A stretch of 64,000 nt of DNA, from assembly GCA_039000515.1 (NCBI GenBank), contig JBCFYV010003508.1, positions 51,224,014 to 51,288,013 on the forward strand. Reading direction: 5' to 3'. Position 1 is the first letter of the stretch. Every line of letters starts with the position of its first letter. Below, in pieces: positions 12,745 to 24,765 of the stretch. The notes beneath the pieces are model-generated. The model ran no database searches. It had not been told where the DNA came from and was given only the letters and a program-made list of their open reading frames with translations. Made by a program: the position numbers and the translations under genes. Origin of the DNA: Timema cristinae (taxonomy: Eukaryota > Arthropoda > Insecta > Phasmatodea > Timematidae).

Positions 12745-12915
12745 ACTTGAAGATTAGTATGGGGGCTGGTATGATGTAACATCACCAAATGTTACACAAG
12801 GGTGGAGTCTCCATATAGATTTTTCACCCTCCCTCTTTGCAAATGCTTGTACACTTCCTTTAAATCCAACTTTCCTCCTCCCTAACACATTATCTTAATT
12901 AGAACGTAAGCATAT
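12745..12915 (+). mobile_element. SINE body fragment
   Basis: The block TTTTTCACCCTCCCTCTT followed by GCAAATGCTTGTACACTTCC matches the body of the 574-846 SINE in order and spacing. Head and tail are not recognisable. Confidence 0.45.
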
Positions 12916-13805
12916 AGCCTAGAAGGGAAGTAAGATGAATTAAATAATATAAAATAATGTTCGTAATGTGAATAATGGTTAAAATTATACAAAGGTTACT
13001 TAATTAAAAGATTTCTCAATTGTTTCCCCTTTTTTTAAATCTCACTTTCACTATCTGAAAAGTAAGAGAGCTTGTAAACAGAAAATATGTAATGAGAGGA
13101 GTCTCTTGTTATCTTTACCAGCGTGACAGAAGCACGAAAAGATTCTTCTAATAAGCAGTTTCTCTCTCGCTTTTTTTTCCACTTTGTTGTGTTTCATCTC
13201 AAGATAGATCGATAGTTTCAAGCTCAGTGCTTTCCCCACCCCCATCCCGGCTTCTTCTAAGATTACTTCCGTTGTGGGAAACAATACGTGTGTTCCGAAC
13301 ACTCAAGATGAGAAGAAACGTCACTCAAGATGTTAGCGAGGATTATAATAGGAGAGTGAAATAAACATTTGCTGCGCTCAACTCTCGTACATTCCTTAGT
13401 CAAATATTTAAAAGTGGAATTAATGTGATTGGTGTTATAGCTATGAAGACAATATTTATTATGTTTCTTGGAAAAGTTAATTTTAAACACATTGAAATTA
13501 TTACTGACCTTGAGGCTACCATACAACTAGGACTAAACATAGGTAAGTATATTTTGGAGAATTAATATTGTTCTACTTAAGTTACTAAACATATTACTAT
13601 AAATAACTTGGTCATTGACATTTTAGCTTAGAACAATGAAATGTGATAATTTTGATAACTTGAAATATTAAAGATGATTAACAGGTTTTAAAAATGAGGC
13701 CTGAAAGGTAGAAATTCTACCTTGATACTTTCGTTTAGCTTATAAGATAGGGACATATTTAACAAATCTAATTAAGGTTGCTACTTTCCAGGGTAGATAT
13801 TAATT
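12916..13805. other. No gene recognised
   Basis: AT-rich. Minus-strand open frames of 83 and 87 codons at 13051-13526 have no recognisable domain. A short odd palindrome, GGTAGAAATTCTACC, lies near 13707. Confidence 0.4.
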
Positions 13806-15634
13806 GTAAATTACTAGATCCTCCTGTAAACACTAGTGTACATTACTAGATCCACCTGTAAACACTAGTGTACATTACTAGATCCACCTGTAAACACTAG
13901 TGTACATTACTAGATCCTCCTGTAAACACAAGTGTACATTACTAGATCCTCCTGTAAACACTAGTGTTCATTACTAGATCCCCTTGTAAACACTAGTGTA
14001 CATTACTAGATCCTCCTGTAAACACAAGTGTACATTACTAGATCCTCCTGTAAACACTAGTGTACATTACTAGATCCTCCTGTAAACACTATTGTACATT
14101 ACTAGATCCTCCTGTAAACACTATGGTACATTACTAGATCCTCCTGTAAACACTAGTGTACATTACTAGATCCTCCTGTAAACACAAGTGTACATTACTA
14201 GATCCTCCTGTAAACACTATTGTACATTACTAGATCCTCCTGTAAACACTATGGTACATTACTAGATCCACCTGTAAACACTAGTGTACATTACTAGATC
14301 CTCCTGTAAACACAAGTGTACATTACTAGATCCTCCTGTAAACACTAGTGTTCATTACTAGATCCCCTTGTAAACACTAGTGTACATTACTAGATCCTCC
14401 TGTAAACACAAGTGTACATTACTAGATCCTCCTGTAAACACTATGGTACATTACTAGATCCTCCTGTAAACACAAGTGTACATTACTAGATCCTCCTGTA
14501 AACACTAGTGTTCATTACTAGATCCCCTTGTAAACACTAGTGTACATTACTAGATCCTCCTGTAAACACAAGTGTACATTACTAGATCCTCCTGTAAACA
14601 CTAGTGTTCATTACTAGATCCCTTGTAAACACTAGTGTACATTACTAGATCCTCCTGTAAACACAAGTGTACATTACTAGATCCTCCTGTAAACACAAGT
14701 GTACATTACTAGATCCTCCTGTAAACACTAGTGTTCATTACTAGATCCCCTTGTAAACACTAGTGTACATTACTAGATCCTCCTGTAAACACTATTGTAC
14801 ATTACTAGATCCTCCTGTAAACACAAGTGTACATTACTAGATCCTCCTGTAAACACTAGTGTACATTACTAGATCCTCCTGTAAACACTAGTGTACATTA
14901 CTAGATCCTCCTGTAAACACTAGTGTACATTACTAGATCCCCTTGTAAACACTAGTGTACATTACTAGATCCACCTGTAAACACTATTGTACATTACTAG
15001 ATCCTCCTGTAAACACTAGTGTACATTACTAGATCCTCCTGTAAACACTAGTGTACATTACTAGATCCACCTGTAAACACTAGTGTACATTACTAGATCC
15101 TCCTGTAAACACTAGTGTACATTACTAGATCCTCCTGTAAACACAAGTGTACATTACTAGATCCTCCTGTAAACACTAGTGTTCATTACTAGATCCCCTT
15201 GTAAACACTAGTGTACATTACTAGATCCTCCTGTAAACACAAGTGTACATTACTAGATCCTCCTGTAAACACAAGTGTACATTACTAGATCCTCCTGTAA
15301 ACACTAGTGTTCATTACTAGATCCCCTTGTAAACACTAGTGTACATTACTAGATCCTCCTGTAAACACAAGTGTACATTACTAGATCCTCCTGTAAACAC
15401 TAGTGTTCATTACTAGATCCCCTTGTAAACACTAGTGTACATTACTAGATCCACCTGTAAACACTATTGTACATTACTAGATCCTCCTGTAAACACTAGT
15501 GTACATTACTAGATCCTCCTGTAAACACTAGTGTACATTACTAGATCCACCTGTAAACACTAGTGTACATTACTAGATCCTCCTGTAAACACTAGTGTAC
15601 ATTACTAGATCCTATTGTAAACACTAGTGTACAT
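13806..15634. repeat. 32-bp minisatellite, about 57 copies, with a 480-bp higher-order repeat
   Basis: The 32-bp unit contains CATTACTAGATCC and the palindrome ACACTAGTGT. Variants are CTCCTG/CACCTG/CCCTTG and CTAGTG/CAAGTG/CTATTG. The block 14941-15120 is identical to 15421-15600, exactly 480 bp (15 units) apart. One 31-bp unit occurs near 14617. The ends are sharp. Confidence 0.96.
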
Positions 15635-17760
15635 CTGTGACGTGTTGGGGAATGTTGCTAGAATATTCAGAGGTAGTTGAAACTGTAACTGTGATTGTCC
15701 TCAAGGCGCGGTAGAATATTAATTAACCTGGTATATATCATTCCCATCTCTGTGTAACTGGTCAATTGGGGACTGAGTTGGAGAAAACATAATCACAGGT
15801 AATGTTCTAACAGTGTTTGCTTAACCCACTGACAATCTATAACAATGTTGTACTGTACATTTATGTATATTTTGGAGATAAGGTTTTCTCGCTAATAAAA
15901 ATAGATTAAATGTTTACATCCTCAACAATATCTGCTCGTTAAAAGGTTATTCGAAGAAACTGGAAAATGGCAGCAGCTTTCTCAATAGTGGATATAGAAT
16001 GAGGTTGGTGCTGCTATCTATGGGAGAAAGTATCGTCCTTTCTAACGACCAGAGCACAGCAATGTGGAAGGTTAGGAGAAACCACAAGAAGACAATCCCA
16101 GCAATCCCGTACAAACCTCAGTAGTATGAATGCACTTCCCGCGGCAATTAGGTCTTGCATTCAGGTGTCCAGGTGGAAGCCACCTGTGGGAACCAAAAGG
16201 ATTGTAACTCGGAGTGTGAGAACTCTCATGAAGTGTGGAAAACCATAGATAGATTTTAAATAGGGGGATGAAAAGACTAAAGATCAACGCACGAAGAACG
16301 AGTGAAATATAATGTAAGGAGAGGATCATTAGTGTGAAGAACGAGTGAAATATAATGTAAGGAGAGGATCATTAGTGTGAAGATAAAGTAAAAACCTAGA
16401 GTTACAGGTAGTTCTTACAAAACAAAGAGTTTTAAAAAATGCACAGCGACCTTAATTTTATGATGATGCAATCCAGGATAAAATTAAAGAAGTTGTCCAA
16501 AGGAAATAGACAACGAAAATGGGGTTTGGGAAAACTGAAGGCATAATAATGTAAGGTGAGGTATGGTTATAAGATTAATGAAACATCTAAAAATAAACAA
16601 AACTATGTTACTCTACACTGTGATGGACTAACAACAAGGAAACAATAAAAGAGAATCCGGAGGAAGTGCTGGTAAGTAATAACATGGAGGCAAGGAAGTC
16701 TCGGATTACAGAATAGATACATACTCAAATTGATGGAGAGTAGAAGGAAATAAAAGAGCTTATTAAAGGATAAAGGAAAAATAAAATACACATATTCAAA
16801 GAACGAAATCAATCGTCAAAACAAAACAGCAAAATAAAGTGTATTGTAAGAAATGGAGGCACCATAAGAGAGTCCCTAAGAAAAGGAAGAACAGACCAAG
16901 TAAACAAAGATGTGAAGAAACACTTTAAAGATAGAAAACTCAAACCTAACTCTCTAAGGATACTTCCATGAAAATGTATTATTAAAGATGAACACAAAGC
17001 AAAAACATGGAAATATTACTGAGAACATATTTACAAAAGAAAGAAGATGTTGGCATACAAGAAAGAGATGATCACATAATAATATAGAGCAATATATGTC
17101 AAATCTATAGGGAGATGTACTGCATGAACACTTGTTGAACCAAAACAATATTCAAACAGAACGTTCATGTACGTCACAAGTTTAGTTAATCTTGTAATAA
17201 TGGTGGTCAGGAACTGTTTAAATAAATTTGAGGTTTTTCATAAAATCAGTCTTTCATCGCTTGCAGTTATTTACCATGAATAGTTCATATCTGGGTGCAA
17301 TCTTATTACTATATTTAAAAGAATACTTGTGAAAGTCACAAATCCATACCAAAGTTAATAATCAGTAAGCAGTGGACCTTAAATAGTGATGATCGGTCCT
17401 TTAATTTTCAAATTTGATGTATAGTTTTTATAAACCCATTGGCCTACACATTGAATACCATGTTTTATTTTATTTATGGTTTATAGAATATGTGCAAACA
17501 TGTGTGGTTTATTGGGAGACGACTCTTAAATTAACTAACTGGATCGTCAATTCTCTTCTTCAATTTATAAATTAAAGATAAATGATTCCATTTTTTATAG
17601 CTGCAAGGACGCTCTATTAAGATTGAATGCAGTTTCACTAATGATATTTCACAAATAAACAACTATGTTTGATCATATAAACACTATTTTAATGATTATG
17701 TAAGGACATTGGCCAAATAAACTTGAAGGAGGGATAAAAATTCAAAATGTACATTAAAAT
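15635..17760. other. Unassigned; purine-rich 16260-17130
   Basis: A 43-bp direct duplication occurs at 16296 and 16339. From about 16440 to 17130 the plus strand is strongly purine-rich, like the decayed LINE at 37.2-38.8 kb. A short frame near 16840-16960 reads like basic coding sequence (CIVRNGGTIRESLRKGR), but I found no reverse-transcriptase motif. It could be the 5' part of a retroelement. Confidence 0.25.
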
Positions 17761-17769
17761 ATGTCTTGG

Positions 17770-17865
17770 ATGTCGACACCAGTAGTCTCGAGGCAAATAA
17801 CTAGCCTTAGGGCCAGATGTCGTGGGATCGAACCATTTGAGATCTAAGGATGTTTCTTGGATTAT
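17770..17865 (+). mobile_element. tRNA-like SINE head remnant
   Basis: ACCAGTAGTCTCGAGGCAAATAAC followed about 40 bp later by GTGGGATCGAACC resembles A and B boxes. No shared body follows before the 48-bp array begins at 17938. The call is weak. Confidence 0.3.
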
Positions 17866-17937
17866 AAAAATCCGTAGCACAACTTGCTTCGGAAGGTAAG
17901 TAAAGCAATTACAGTTGGCTGTCCCATGTCAATTGGC

Positions 17938-18466
17938 ATGTAAGAGAACACTAGAAGGCATTTTAAAATAACTTTCCCAGGAAACATGTAAGAGAACACT
18001 AGAAGGCATTTTAAAATAACTTTCCCAGGAAACATGTAAGAGAACACTAGAAGGCATTTAAAATAACTTTCCCAGGAAACATGTAAGAGAACACTAGAAG
18101 GCATTTAAAATAACTTTCCCAGGAAACATGTAAGAGAACACTAGAAGGCATTTTAAAATAACTTTCCCAGGAAACATGTAAGAGAACACTAGAAGGCATT
18201 TTAAAATAACTTTCCCAGGAAACATGTAAGAGAACACTAGAAGGCATTTTAAAATAACTTTCCCAGGAAACATGTAAGAGAACACTAGAAGGCATTTAAA
18301 ATAACTTTCCCAGGAAACATGTAAGAGAACACTAGAAGGCATTTTAAAATAACTTTCCCAGGAAACATGTAAGAGAACACTAGAAGGCATGTTAAAATAA
18401 CTTTCCCAGGAAACATGTAAGATAACACTAGAAGGCATGTTAAAATAACTTTCCCAGGAAACATGT
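17938..18466. repeat. 48-bp minisatellite, 11 copies
   Basis: Units read CATGTAAGAGAACACTAGAA then GGCATTTTAAAATAAC and CTTTCCCAGGAAA. Some units have one T fewer (47 bp), and the last two have GGCATGTTAAAA. The one-base length change shifts the minus frame and creates overlapping long open frames without any gene. Confidence 0.95.
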
Positions 18467-19599
18467 TAGGCCCTTTCGCTCTCTCTCATAGAAATTATTC
18501 ATTGCGAAAGTCAATGGGGAACCATCACTCATTATGAACGCTCCAAATAGCTGGGATTTCTACCAGATGGTGCAGGCAGCACTAACCAGCCTAAAGTCCG
18601 AGTGCATGCGGATATAAATCACATGAAACCAGCCCTCGGGTTGTTGACTTGAGATTGAGAATATTGTCAAGAATGCCACATTGAGACTTGCTGATGTATG
18701 ACGGATTACTATAGTTCAATTAAGGTGTACTTAGATGGATGTCTAGGGAGAACAAAACTATAATACTATATGCTACTGTATTGTCTTATAGTTGATCATG
18801 TGTTTGGTTTTAGCGTTTTGGGAGGAATTGAATTTGTAGTGCATTGAAACCTTCAGAATGTATAACGATTACTTCAGCAATCAAGGTTCACTAATGTCAT
18901 GTCAGGTAGAACGAACATACATCAAGCACTATTGCCAGTATCATGTTTGTTAGGATTATGAATTGAACTTGTCTTGCCATTAAACCTTCAGGATTAGAAC
19001 TCGCCACCTTCAGCAAGCCACATTCCACCAATGTCATGTCAGGATTAGAACTCGACACCTTCAGCTCGGTAGAAAGACACGATAAAGCTTAAAAAATAAT
19101 TGAAAATCTTACAAAACGGCTAACTTCTGATTTTGTATTTTTCCTTCTCGACAAATCTTCGCTGAAAAACCAGGGTTGCATCGGTTATTTATAGAACAAA
19201 AAAAGGTTAACTCAGGTTTCTTTTATTTTGTTTTCTATAAGCATGTCTTCATTTTGCAGCCTATTTTTTTCTTCTTCTATTGACGTCGATGACGTTGGTT
19301 TTAACGGTGCCCTGGTACAACTCTGTTCAGGTGCGCAGTGACACACTGTAATTTGGTTCCTCTATGGAAGGGGGGGAGGGGGGGCAAAATAGTCCTCATA
19401 CCGTCTTTTTATCAGCTTGAGAAATTAAATATAATTACGTTTACGTCCCTTTTACGGTCGAACATTTCTTTCCCCTCAAAACTTCTTGTTAACGTAATTT
19501 AAATTTGATTACTGTTTGTTTTTATTACAATCATGTTACCGATCATAAGAGCTGAGAATTTCTCCCTCCTTTTTCTCACCCTTGTGCAATCCGTTCCCC
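18467..19599. other. No gene recognised; partial duplication near 18.9-19.1 kb
   Basis: AATGTCATGTCAGG occurs at about 18892 and 19034, and GATTAGAACTCG followed by CACCTTCAG occurs at about 18982 and 19043, so this is a small internal duplication. The GATTAGAACTC string read on the minus strand resembles a B box and may be a SINE remnant. Confidence 0.35.
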
Positions 19600-20380
19600 T
19601 TCTCTCTCCACCCCTCCGTTGCCACGAACCCCTTCGATTTGAATGCGCCGCGGCTGAGCATGCGCAGTAGTTTCCGGTCAGGTCAGTCCGGGTCGCACAG
19701 GGCCGTTGGGTCGTTTAGCTCGCAGTCGACTCTATAGTATCGCTTCCACGTTCATAACGCGCTGGCTTGGAACTCACCTGGAAAAAAAACACGCGCAAAG
19801 GGAGGGGAAATTAATATTTTATCAATTTAATTCCCAGGTGTTCTAAAAATAACCCATCACAAAATAATCCAGGATTATTCAGAGTAACATTTTTTAAGTG
19901 ATAATTTTGTGATAGTAAGATATAGAGGGGATAAAGGGCTTAAGTTTCGTTTTCCAAAATAAATAAAAAAGTGTGTTTGTTCCCGGTGTCCCCCTTCGTC
20001 CTTATTCTCCACAAATGTCGCGATTTCCCGGCGGTCCATGAGCCTGTGTTCTGTGGCGCTACCAAGCGTCGCACGCACACACGCACACACGCACACACGC
20101 CAAGCAGTCACCCCTCACCCCTCGGTCGTGCGTAGTTCTCAGCAACAGGTGACAGTTAAGGAGGATTTATTTAGTTCAGAAATACATTGTCCATTGATTC
20201 CGCTGTCGGGAAACGTCTACAAGTTTTATTTTTGATTAATTAGGCAAGTGAGAGTAAATAGCAGGTTTGTGTGTGCTTTATAATTCACCTTAATTAGTTA
20301 TAGCTCGTAAGATGGAGTGGTATAATCAACAATATAAAAATTAATTAAACGTGGCAACATAATATAAACGGGTGAGTAAG
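19600..20380 (+). promoter_or_regulatory. Candidate promoter island with possible noncoding first exon
   Basis: This is the most GC- and CpG-rich unique stretch in the first half of the window. GCATGCGCAG at 19658-19667 matches an NRF1-type half site, and TTTCCGG at 19671 matches an inverted ETS core. Downstream, GGGTGAGTAAGG at 20370-20381 is a strong plus-strand splice donor, and ACAGGTGACAG near 20146 a weaker one. On the minus strand, 19780-19771 reads CAGGTGAGTT, also a near-perfect donor, so direction is uncertain. Only short open frames lie inside, so a first exon would be mostly untranslated. A CA-type microsatellite lies at 20074-20100. Confidence 0.3.
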
Positions 20381-21515
20381 GATCTAATCTGCTATATTAC
20401 AATTTTTTAGATATTACAGCTCTTAACTAATTTAAAAACAAAATTGAGTCTATTATTTTATTTATAAACTTTATATGTTAACCCATGGAAATCATTTTAC
20501 ATGTTTAACTATTGCTAGTCAAGATATTTATTAAATTATTAGAACTATTAAATTATGATAAGATGAAAGTATCATTAACAATAACTAATTAACAATCATT
20601 GTTACGAGAATTACAATATGATAACTCATTGAGATCGTTGTTTTTAAAAGGAATGATCTTTTTTTTTTATTTGTCAGTATCGAAACTTATAAATTATAGT
20701 TCAACCACAAATTTTCGTAATTTTAAAATCTCCCTGAATTTAATTTGAACTCATTATATAATCTCAAGTATATAAATTAACAAATAAATCGAAATTATAA
20801 TTTTTGAATAAATAACTATCCAACCCATGTAAACCTTCCCAAAAGAAATTAGTAACTAAATATAGTGAAGTAGATATTATTTTCTTGATCTTTCAATTAA
20901 TGTTGATGCACAAAAGTTAAATAATATTTTCCTATATCTACGTGTTCTTTTAAATTCATCTTTTAGATATTTAAGTTGGTACAATTATGACATAAAATAT
21001 TTAGGCATTAAGTGTGGAGCGTGTTTATATGAATTATAATCAATTTATTTTCTTTGAATACTAATAAAAAGTAAAACTGATTGATATTTTCCAAATCATA
21101 AACTAATATTCCATCACTAATCAAATAAGAACAAATAAAATGTTAACCTACATAACTCAGATATGTTTTTCATTTACAGCTCAATGTATTAAAATATATT
21201 TTTTTTGAGTTTAATTTACTGAAATTATAATTAAAAATTAGTTAATTAAAACCCATTAAACTACTATCGATTAAGTATTTTAATCACTCTAAGTCTTCTA
21301 ATCCAAAATGCAATTTTTTTTTATAAACAACGTAATATTTGTTTAAATGTAATATATAATTTACATTTCTTTAAATACAAATGATTCTCTCATTAGGTCC
21401 TACGTGTGTAAATAATGTAATCCAGTGGAATACATATGTGAGCGTTCTTAACGCCAATCATCTCTGTGATAGTCTGCTAGATATCCTATGTTTGCACCAA
21501 TACTATAGCACTTCA
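20381..21515. other. AT-rich, intron-like or intergenic
   Basis: Very AT-rich sequence with many short A and T runs and no open frame of note. If the upstream island is a promoter on the plus strand, this would be first-intron sequence. Confidence 0.35.
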
Positions 21516-22353
21516 TTTCTGATCAGTGGCGGCTCGTGGATAGGCACTGCGGGACTGCAGCACCCCCTATTTACACTTGATATTATCGATAACTTTTAAA
21601 ATAATGAGTCCTTTTTTCTTTAATTCTTTCTTTATTTTTGTAGTACAATATATATTCCTTAAGCTTAATGTCAATACTTCAGTAGCCATCCCCCAGTTTA
21701 TGAAAGAGATACAAAAATCTCTATATGGAACTGTGCGCTTCACAGTGCCAGCGACGTGGTGTTTGACTGTTATGCGCATGCGCACATAGGAGAGGGTGGG
21801 GAGGAAGGTGGGACTGCCAGGTAGAGAAAGCACTGTTGCTTTCGCAGTGCCGTCTCTGGCGTGATGGTGCAAAAAAGTTTTTTATTACTCTGCGTGTGTT
21901 GTGCTTAAAACCGTGTACCACATTCTTGAATATGATAAAGTGTATAAGATTGTAGGATTAGATTATTATTCTGCTTCCAGCTATTCTATTTGATTATTTT
22001 TTGTCGGTTATTTTATTTAACAGAAAGATTAAATGCGCTTGCAGTACTTTCAATGGAGAAAAATTTCCTCAATTGGCATCCATAGATCAAGGAGAAAACT
22101 ATTGAACTTTTTGCGCAAATTAAAACAAGAAGAGTGGATTTTATTTTTAAATGTATAAATCAAGCTTGAACTGTAACAATTTAAGTTAAAGTAAGTAAAA
22201 ATGTTTTTTATCGTTAAGATTTTATCAAGTTCCTCAATAAATTTTATTTTTATACATGTTTTTTTCCTTTTGCACAATTTCAAGACAAAGGCTAAACATT
22301 TTATGGAGCAGAACCCCCACTAATTTTAGCTACGAACCGCCACTGTTTCTGAT
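21516..22353. mobile_element. Non-autonomous hAT-type DNA transposon, 822 bp, with 8-bp TSD
   Basis: The element 21524-22345 starts CAGTGGCGGCTCGTGG and ends, on the complementary strand, CAGTGGCGGTTCGTAG, giving terminal inverted repeats of about 15 bp with one mismatch. Both sides are flanked by the identical octamer TTTCTGAT (21516-21523 and 22346-22353). An 8-bp duplication with CAG-type ends is the hAT superfamily hallmark. The interior has no transposase-like frame, so it must have been moved by an enzyme encoded elsewhere. It contains TGCGCATGCGCA near 21773, a palindromic NRF1-like site. Confidence 0.9.
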
Positions 22354-22421
22354 TAAACATTAAAGAGACAAAGAGTTAATAAACTTTCCTAACACAGAAC
22401 ATTGGTGAAACATTGAATGAC

Positions 22422-22611
22422 ATTTAGATAGAGATTACCAAACCCTTCCTTCACCTCTGACAAGACATCTTGTGAATGTGGGGAATGCCAGGCCTCCACC
22501 GTGGTTCGGATTCCACGTTAAACTGTAGGTCCTTCATTTCATCTCACAATCACCTACCATTACACATTAGCGTAAGTGCGTATAACCCGAATGGGTAGTA
22601 AGACGCGGTGC

Positions 22612-22673
<62 letters not shown>

Positions 22674-22690
22674 TTTAGGTAGAAACTGCT
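22422..22690 (+). mobile_element. 5'-truncated SINE with long TAA tail
   Basis: The sequence from about 22436 aligns with the 3' two-thirds of the SINE at 11841-12135: CCCTTCCTTCACCTCTGAC, the GTGGGGAATGCCAGGCC block, GTAAGACGCGGT (22598-22609), then about 20 TAA units. The tRNA head is absent, so it is a 5' truncation. Flanking ATTTAGATAGAGA (22422) and ATTTAGGTAGAAA (after the tail) may be a diverged target duplication. Confidence 0.8.
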
Positions 22691-22789
22691 TTGAAAAGGC
22701 CAGTTTTTGGCCATTTTAGAATTTCTTCACAAATAAGCACTGTGAACAAAAAAATATTCATCCTGTCATAATTGTGCTCTATCGTAGTT

Positions 22790-23025
22790 ATTAACAAGAA
22801 ACTTTGTCCCTTGTGCCTTCTGAGGACTGGGAGTTCGGTATTTGAATCTCAGTCGGGTCTAGTGAAGGTGGTTTTTCCTAAAGGGTTTCCCATTCTCCTT
22901 CCAGGAAAATGTAGACATATTCCCTCTAAAATGCTTCCTTCCTCATCTCTAACCCACTAGAGTAATCATCTTAATATATGTGAATAATCTAAACAGGTCG
23001 TAAGACGCGGTGATAATTAAAAGGG
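22790..23025 (+). mobile_element. tRNA-derived SINE, diverged
   Basis: A B-box-like GGTATTTGAATCTCAG is followed by GGTGGTTTTTCCTAAAGGG, by CTTCCAGGAAAATGTAGAC and by a GTAAGACGCGGT tail at 23000-23011 with only a short TAA-like end. The A-box region is degraded. It abuts the 33-bp array about 45 bp downstream. Confidence 0.65.
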
Positions 23026-23067
23026 TTTATGATATTTTCTAAAGTACAAAATGTTGATGAATTGCAT

Positions 23068-23866
23068 CAGTCTAGTCGAGACATAGCCAATCACCGCCAG
23101 TGGTCTAGTCGAGATATAGCCAATCACCGCCAGTGGTCTAGTCGAGACATAGCCAATCACCGCCAGTGGTCTAGTCGAGACATAGCCAATCACCGCCAGT
23201 GATCTAGTCGAGACATAGCCAATCACCGCCAGTGATCTAGTCGAGACATAGCCAATCACCGCCAGTGGTCTAGTCGAGACATAGCCAATCACCACCAGTG
23301 GTCTAGTCGAGACATAGCCAATCACCGCCAGTGGTCTAGTCGAGACATAGCCAATCACCGCCAGTGATCTAGTCGAGACATAGCCAATCACCGCCAGTGG
23401 TCTAGTCGAGACATAGCCAATCACCGCCAGTGGTCTAGTCGAGACATAGCCAATCACCGCCAGTGATCTAGTCGAGACATAGCCAATCACCGCCAGTGAT
23501 CTAGTCGAGACATAGCCAATCACCGCCAGTGATCTAGTCGAGACATAGCCAATCACCGCCAGTGGTCTAGTCGAGACATAGCCAATCACCGCCAGTGGTC
23601 TAGTCGAGACATAGCCAATCACCGCCAGTGATCTAGTCGAGACATAGCCAATCACCGCCAGTGGTCTAGTCGAGACTCGAGACATAGCCAATCACCACCA
23701 GTGGTCTAGTCAAGACATAGCCAATCACCGCCAGTGGTCTAGTCGAGACATAGCCAATCACCGCCAGTGGTCTAGTCGAGACATAGCCAATCACCGCCAG
23801 TGATCTAGTCGAGACATAGCCAATCACCGCCAGTGGTCTAGTCGAGACATAGCCAATCACCGCCAT
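23068..23866. repeat. 33-bp minisatellite, 24 copies
   Basis: The unit reads CATAGCCAATCACCGCCAGT then GRTCTAGTCGAGA. It is 33 bp (11 codons) with no stop on the minus strand, so a 224-codon frame with the 11-residue period VSTRPLAVIGY opens across it. A 6-bp insertion (CTCGAG) near 23674 separates two sub-blocks. Unit variation is mostly G/A at one position, as expected of neutral array turnover. Confidence 0.95.
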
Positions 23867-24123
23867 CAGTCTATTGACATAGAGTAATAATTTATTTTAT
23901 GTGATCAACAAGTGCACTCCGTTACCCCGTGCGTATTTATATTATAAAGAACATATACAAGTTTTAAAATTATAATACCTACTCAATTTTTGATCTGCAC
24001 ACAATTTATATTATTAATAATTAAATAAGAGTATTTATAAAATATATTTGTACAACTAAATGAAAAAAATAGATAAATTATACGTACGTACATCGCGTCT
24101 TAAGACCCTAAGGGGTATTTAAC
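23867..24123. other. No gene recognised
   Basis: Short AT-rich stretch between the 33-bp array and the next SINE. Confidence 0.4.
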
Positions 24124-24292
24124 CATCCACATGGTACAGTGGTCAGTGCACCTGGCTAGGAGCCTAGGTGTCTCGGGTTTGATTCCCGGCTGGTACTTTG
24201 GGTATGGGCAACAGTACACTAGTACTGGCTAATGTTTCCTCTGCTGGGATACGAGTGATGTGGCACAGACACGCGTGTATAGGGTATATTTG
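24124..24292 (+). mobile_element. tRNA-headed SINE or tRNA-like sequence
   Basis: TGGTACAGTGGTCAGTGCAC (A-box-like) and CTCGGGTTTGATTCCCGGC (B box) lie about 45 bp apart, a good tRNA-like geometry. The sequence then continues as TTTGGGTATGGGCAACAGTA with no tRNA 3' acceptor pairing that I can see. A SINE head is the likelier reading, because several similar heads lie in this window. Confidence 0.5.
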
Positions 24293-24294
24293 AC

Positions 24295-24440
24295 TAACTA
24301 ATAGGGCCTACAAAGGTAAGGTTGAAGATAACAGTCACATGGATTGATACTGGTAATATAATTAGGGAAAACCCAACATAGAGCACCCACACGAGATTCA
24401 AACCCCAACTTCTAAGTAATCGTAAAACCCTTTTAAGACG
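24295..24440 (-). mobile_element. SINE remnant, minus strand
   Basis: On the minus strand a GGGTTTGAATC B-box-like string (near 24402) is followed by GGTGCTCTATGTTGGGTTTT and TTCCCTAATTAT, resembling the head-to-body order of other SINEs here. The tail is not recognisable. Confidence 0.35.
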
Positions 24441-24544
24441 AGACCGATTATATTTTACGATCAGGATAGAACTTCTATAAATATTAAACACTCACCTAAC
24501 TCTTCTGTAATGTTATGAACACATCATTAAGAATATTGTGATTA

Positions 24545-24765
24545 CTACACAACTATATGGAACCACCCCTTCATTATTATACAACTATATGGAACCACCC
24601 CTTCATTATTATACAACTATATGGAACCACCCCTTCATTATTATACAATTATATGGAACCACCCTTCATTATTATACAACTATATGGAACCACCCCTTCA
24701 TTATTATACAACTATATGAACCACCCTTCATTATTATACAACTATATGGAACCACCCCTTCATTA
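24545..24765. repeat. About 32-bp tandem repeat, 7 copies
   Basis: Units contain AACTATATGGAACCACCCCT and TCATTATTATAC. Single-base losses (CCCC to CCC, TGGAACC to TGAACC) change unit length from 30 to 32 bp and switch open frames between units. Confidence 0.9.

Noticed and set aside
13051..13526. Two overlapping minus-strand frames of 83 and 87 codons
   Set aside because: No recognisable motif, low-complexity AT-biased composition and no splice context.
20038..20235. 65-codon frame as a small host protein
   Set aside because: It starts and ends in the GC-rich island, includes a CA microsatellite, and has no recognisable domain. Exon-like signals around it suggest an untranslated region at best.
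23017..23691. 224-codon minus-strand repetitive protein (VSTRPLAVIGY period)
   Set aside because: The frame exists only because the 33-bp unit is stop-free. It ends soon after the array and has no unique domain.
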